Source: Candidatus Zixiibacteriota bacterium (GTDB taxonomy: Bacteria; Zixibacteria; MSB-5A5; GN15; FEB-12). Taken from it: 6,892 nucleotides of DNA. Of this stretch, positions 5,733-6,892 are shown piece after piece (positions within the stretch are counted from its first letter, which is position 1; every line of letters starts with the position of its first letter). The notes beneath the pieces were generated by a model that was not told where the DNA came from, searched no databases, and saw nothing but the letters and a program-made list of their open reading frames with translations. Location of the stretch: positions 1 through 6,892 of the forward strand of contig JAMPYH010000146.1 of NCBI GenBank assembly GCA_023700785.1, written 5' to 3'. Made by a program: the position numbers and the translations under genes.

Positions 5733-6662
5733 TTACTTGCGACCGATCATGACCGGTTGAGTCGGGCCGCATTCGCGGGTGACTGTCCAGCGGGTGGTCT
5801 CATTCTCAAAGACGCCGGTCTCGGTGCCGTTGTCAAATGTCAGGCTCGCCATCCAGTGGCCGTTGAATTGCACGGTGTCGGTCTCATTGACGCAATCCGC
5901 GCTTAACGAACCGTTGTGCACGATACTTCCCGAGCTGGGGCAACCGTCGAGTTCCATCACGGCGAAGAGATTCATGGCGATCTGATTCCAGGAGCCGGTC
6001 AGGTCAAAACCAAAAGCGCAATTGTAACCGGCGGAGTCGGGTCCGACATGTTCTGCCGAGGCGCCATGGATCGCGCCGGTGCCGTTGGCGATAATGTCAC
6101 CGCGTCCGGCGATCTCGCCCGGCTGGCCGACAAAGATCGCGTTCTGGGCGATCCAAAGGGAGTCAGCGTCGATCAGGTTCCAACCTTCGGCCAGACGGCC
6201 AAAGCGAAGTTCAGTCAGGAGCGCGGAATCCGGGACCATCACCGCGGAGGCGCCATGGCGGAACTGCAATGAATCGCGCACATACCATTCGATGATGCCG
6301 TCGTAGCTGCCGGTCCCTTCGACCCACTGCGTGTCGGTCTCGCTATGGACACGATACCAGTATTCGCTGTCGAAATGGAACTCAAGGGTGTCGGCCGCCA
6401 CCGCGGTCGCGGTGAATTGGCCGAGGCGCGGCGAAGTCTGCGCCGACATGATCTCGCCGATCATGGTGAACGCTTCTTCAAATCCATCCGAGCTGATCTC
6501 ATCGGCGACTTCGAAAACCTCCGAGGCGGCCTGATATTCCGAGGCTGTCGTGTCGCCGGCGGTTTTGGCGATCGGTTCCGTTGAGTTTTTGTCGGAGCAA
6601 CCGACCACAAGCATCAGCACTGCTATGCACAATAGACTGACTGATCCGCGAACATTAAACAT
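5733..6662 (-). CDS. Predicted lipoprotein of unknown function
   Basis: I do not recognise a family for this 309-residue protein. It begins with a lipoprotein signal peptide: Arg5, a hydrophobic stretch at residues 8-20 and the lipobox Val-Val-Gly-Cys22. Ser follows the Cys, so outer-membrane sorting is plausible in a diderm. A Ser/Thr-rich linker follows, then an acidic helical segment (about 42-72). The rest looks beta-rich, with many alternating aromatic and polar residues (for example EFHFDSEYWYRVHS and FNGHWMASLTFDNGTETG). The mature part has four cysteines in its last third, which could form two disulfides. I chose the ATG at 6660-6662 because GGAGGA lies 6 bases upstream and the signal peptide starts there. 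The frame stays open to 6773, but that extension would bury the signal peptide. The gene converges on the terminator at 5685-5714. Confidence 0.8.
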   Translation of the reverse strand: MFNVRGSVSLLCIAVLMLVVGCSDKNSTEPIAKTAGDTTASEYQAASEVFEVADEISSDGFEEAFTMIGEIMSAQTSPRLGQFTATAVAADTLEFHFDSEYWYRVHSETDTQWVEGTGSYDGIIEWYVRDSLQFRHGASAVMVPDSALLTELRFGRLAEGWNLIDADSLWIAQNAIFVGQPGEIAGRGDIIANGTGAIHGASAEHVGPDSAGYNCAFGFDLTGSWNQIAMNLFAVMELDGCPSSGSIVHNGSLSADCVNETDTVQFNGHWMASLTFDNGTETGVFENETTRWTVTRECGPTQPVMIGRK

Positions 6663-6668
6663 GGATAT

Positions 6669-6674
6669 TCCTCC
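6669..6674 (-). promoter_or_regulatory. Shine-Dalgarno of the lipoprotein gene
   Basis: On the - strand, GGAGGA is followed by 6 bases and then the ATG at 6660-6662. This decides the start against the longer open frame that begins at 6773. Confidence 0.8.
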
Positions 6675-6689
6675 GGTTGAATAACTGTT

Positions 6690-6713
6690 CCGATACGTTG
6701 TACCGTTTATCGG
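6690..6713. repeat. Short dyad upstream of the lipoprotein gene
   Basis: CCGATA (6690-6695) and TATCGG (6708-6713) are perfect reverse complements around 12 bases, just upstream of the lipoprotein ribosome binding site. It could be an operator or leader hairpin. A 6-bp dyad can arise by chance, and I found no convincing -35/-10 pair near it. Confidence 0.25.
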
Positions 6714-6787
6714 CAGGGAAAAAGCGAAGGGTGAGACAAAAACCGGAGCGTATGAGAATCTAACAAACGGCACAACCGGCAGGAGAA

Positions 6788-6892
6788 TCAGCGCTTACGC
6801 GCCTGGGGCCCGCCGTAGATGCCGAGATCAGAGATGGAACCGTCGAGATCATACGTGGTGGAGTCGCCGGCGTTGATCGCGGGAGATTCCGG
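6788..6892 (-). CDS. Right-handed beta-helix-type secreted protein, C-terminal fragment
   Basis: The gene is partial; its 5' part lies beyond the window's right edge. The - strand frame gives 34 residues ending in TGA (6788-6790). They include SPAINAGDSTTYDLDGSISD followed by LGIYGGPQARKR. In established families, the end 'SP.IDAGd....DlDGs..DiGaYGGP' marks right-handed parallel beta-helix (pectate-lyase-like) repeat proteins that are exported to the surface or medium. The stop lies 125 bases upstream of the lipoprotein start, on the same strand. There is no intrinsic terminator between them, so read-through into the lipoprotein gene is possible. Only the tail is visible, so neither a sorting domain nor the substrate can be judged. 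Confidence 0.7.
   Translation of the reverse strand, partial: PESPAINAGDSTTYDLDGSISDLGIYGGPQARKR

Noticed and set aside
5721..6584. Several 60-118 codon + strand frames opposite the lipoprotein gene
   Set aside because: They are antisense to a gene with clear start signals and a lipobox, and they are low-complexity, Arg- and Gly-rich shadows.
6663..6773. Longer N-terminus for the lipoprotein, starting at 6773
   Set aside because: It would place 37 residues before a classical signal peptide and ignore the well-placed GGAGGA before the ATG at 6662.

Overview
The window comes from a moderately GC-rich bacterial chromosome. It has good AGGAGG-type ribosome binding sites, tightly packed genes, a lipoprotein with a classical lipobox and a secreted beta-helix-type protein. 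Together these suggest a diderm, environmental, probably uncultured lineage. Zixibacteria or another FCB-group phylum would fit, but that is a guess from style and nothing here proves it. I see no mobile element, CRISPR array, tRNA or rRNA.

Left part, + strand (1-3286): the last 52 codons of a cation diffusion facilitator overlap by 8 bases the GTG start of an RlmD-type 23S rRNA m5U methyltransferase. Ten bases after that gene comes a secreted DUF885-family putative metallopeptidase with its own strong Shine-Dalgarno. These three look like one transcription unit joined by proximity rather than shared function.

Middle (3287-3552): a 266-base gap with no convincing gene. It holds two inverted repeats and a possible promoter. 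It is followed by a two-gene unit with a 4-base ATGA overlap: a HIT-family protein of the Ap4A phosphorylase/hydrolase type, then a 540-residue protein that is the most unusual item here. This protein has two tandem helix-turn-helix-like modules fused to a complete aconitase/LeuC-type large-subunit fold. All three [4Fe-4S] cysteines, the DSHT motif and the NRNF substrate-binding motif of that fold are gone. It looks like a former isomerase/dehydratase turned into a nucleic-acid-binding regulator or sensor, co-translated with a nucleotide-cleaving HIT protein. A textbook bidirectional terminator ends the unit.

Right part, - strand (5733-6892): a 309-residue lipoprotein of unknown function, transcribed towards the terminator. 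Upstream of it, on the same strand, is the C-terminal end of a secreted protein with the Asp-rich tail typical of right-handed beta-helix repeat proteins.
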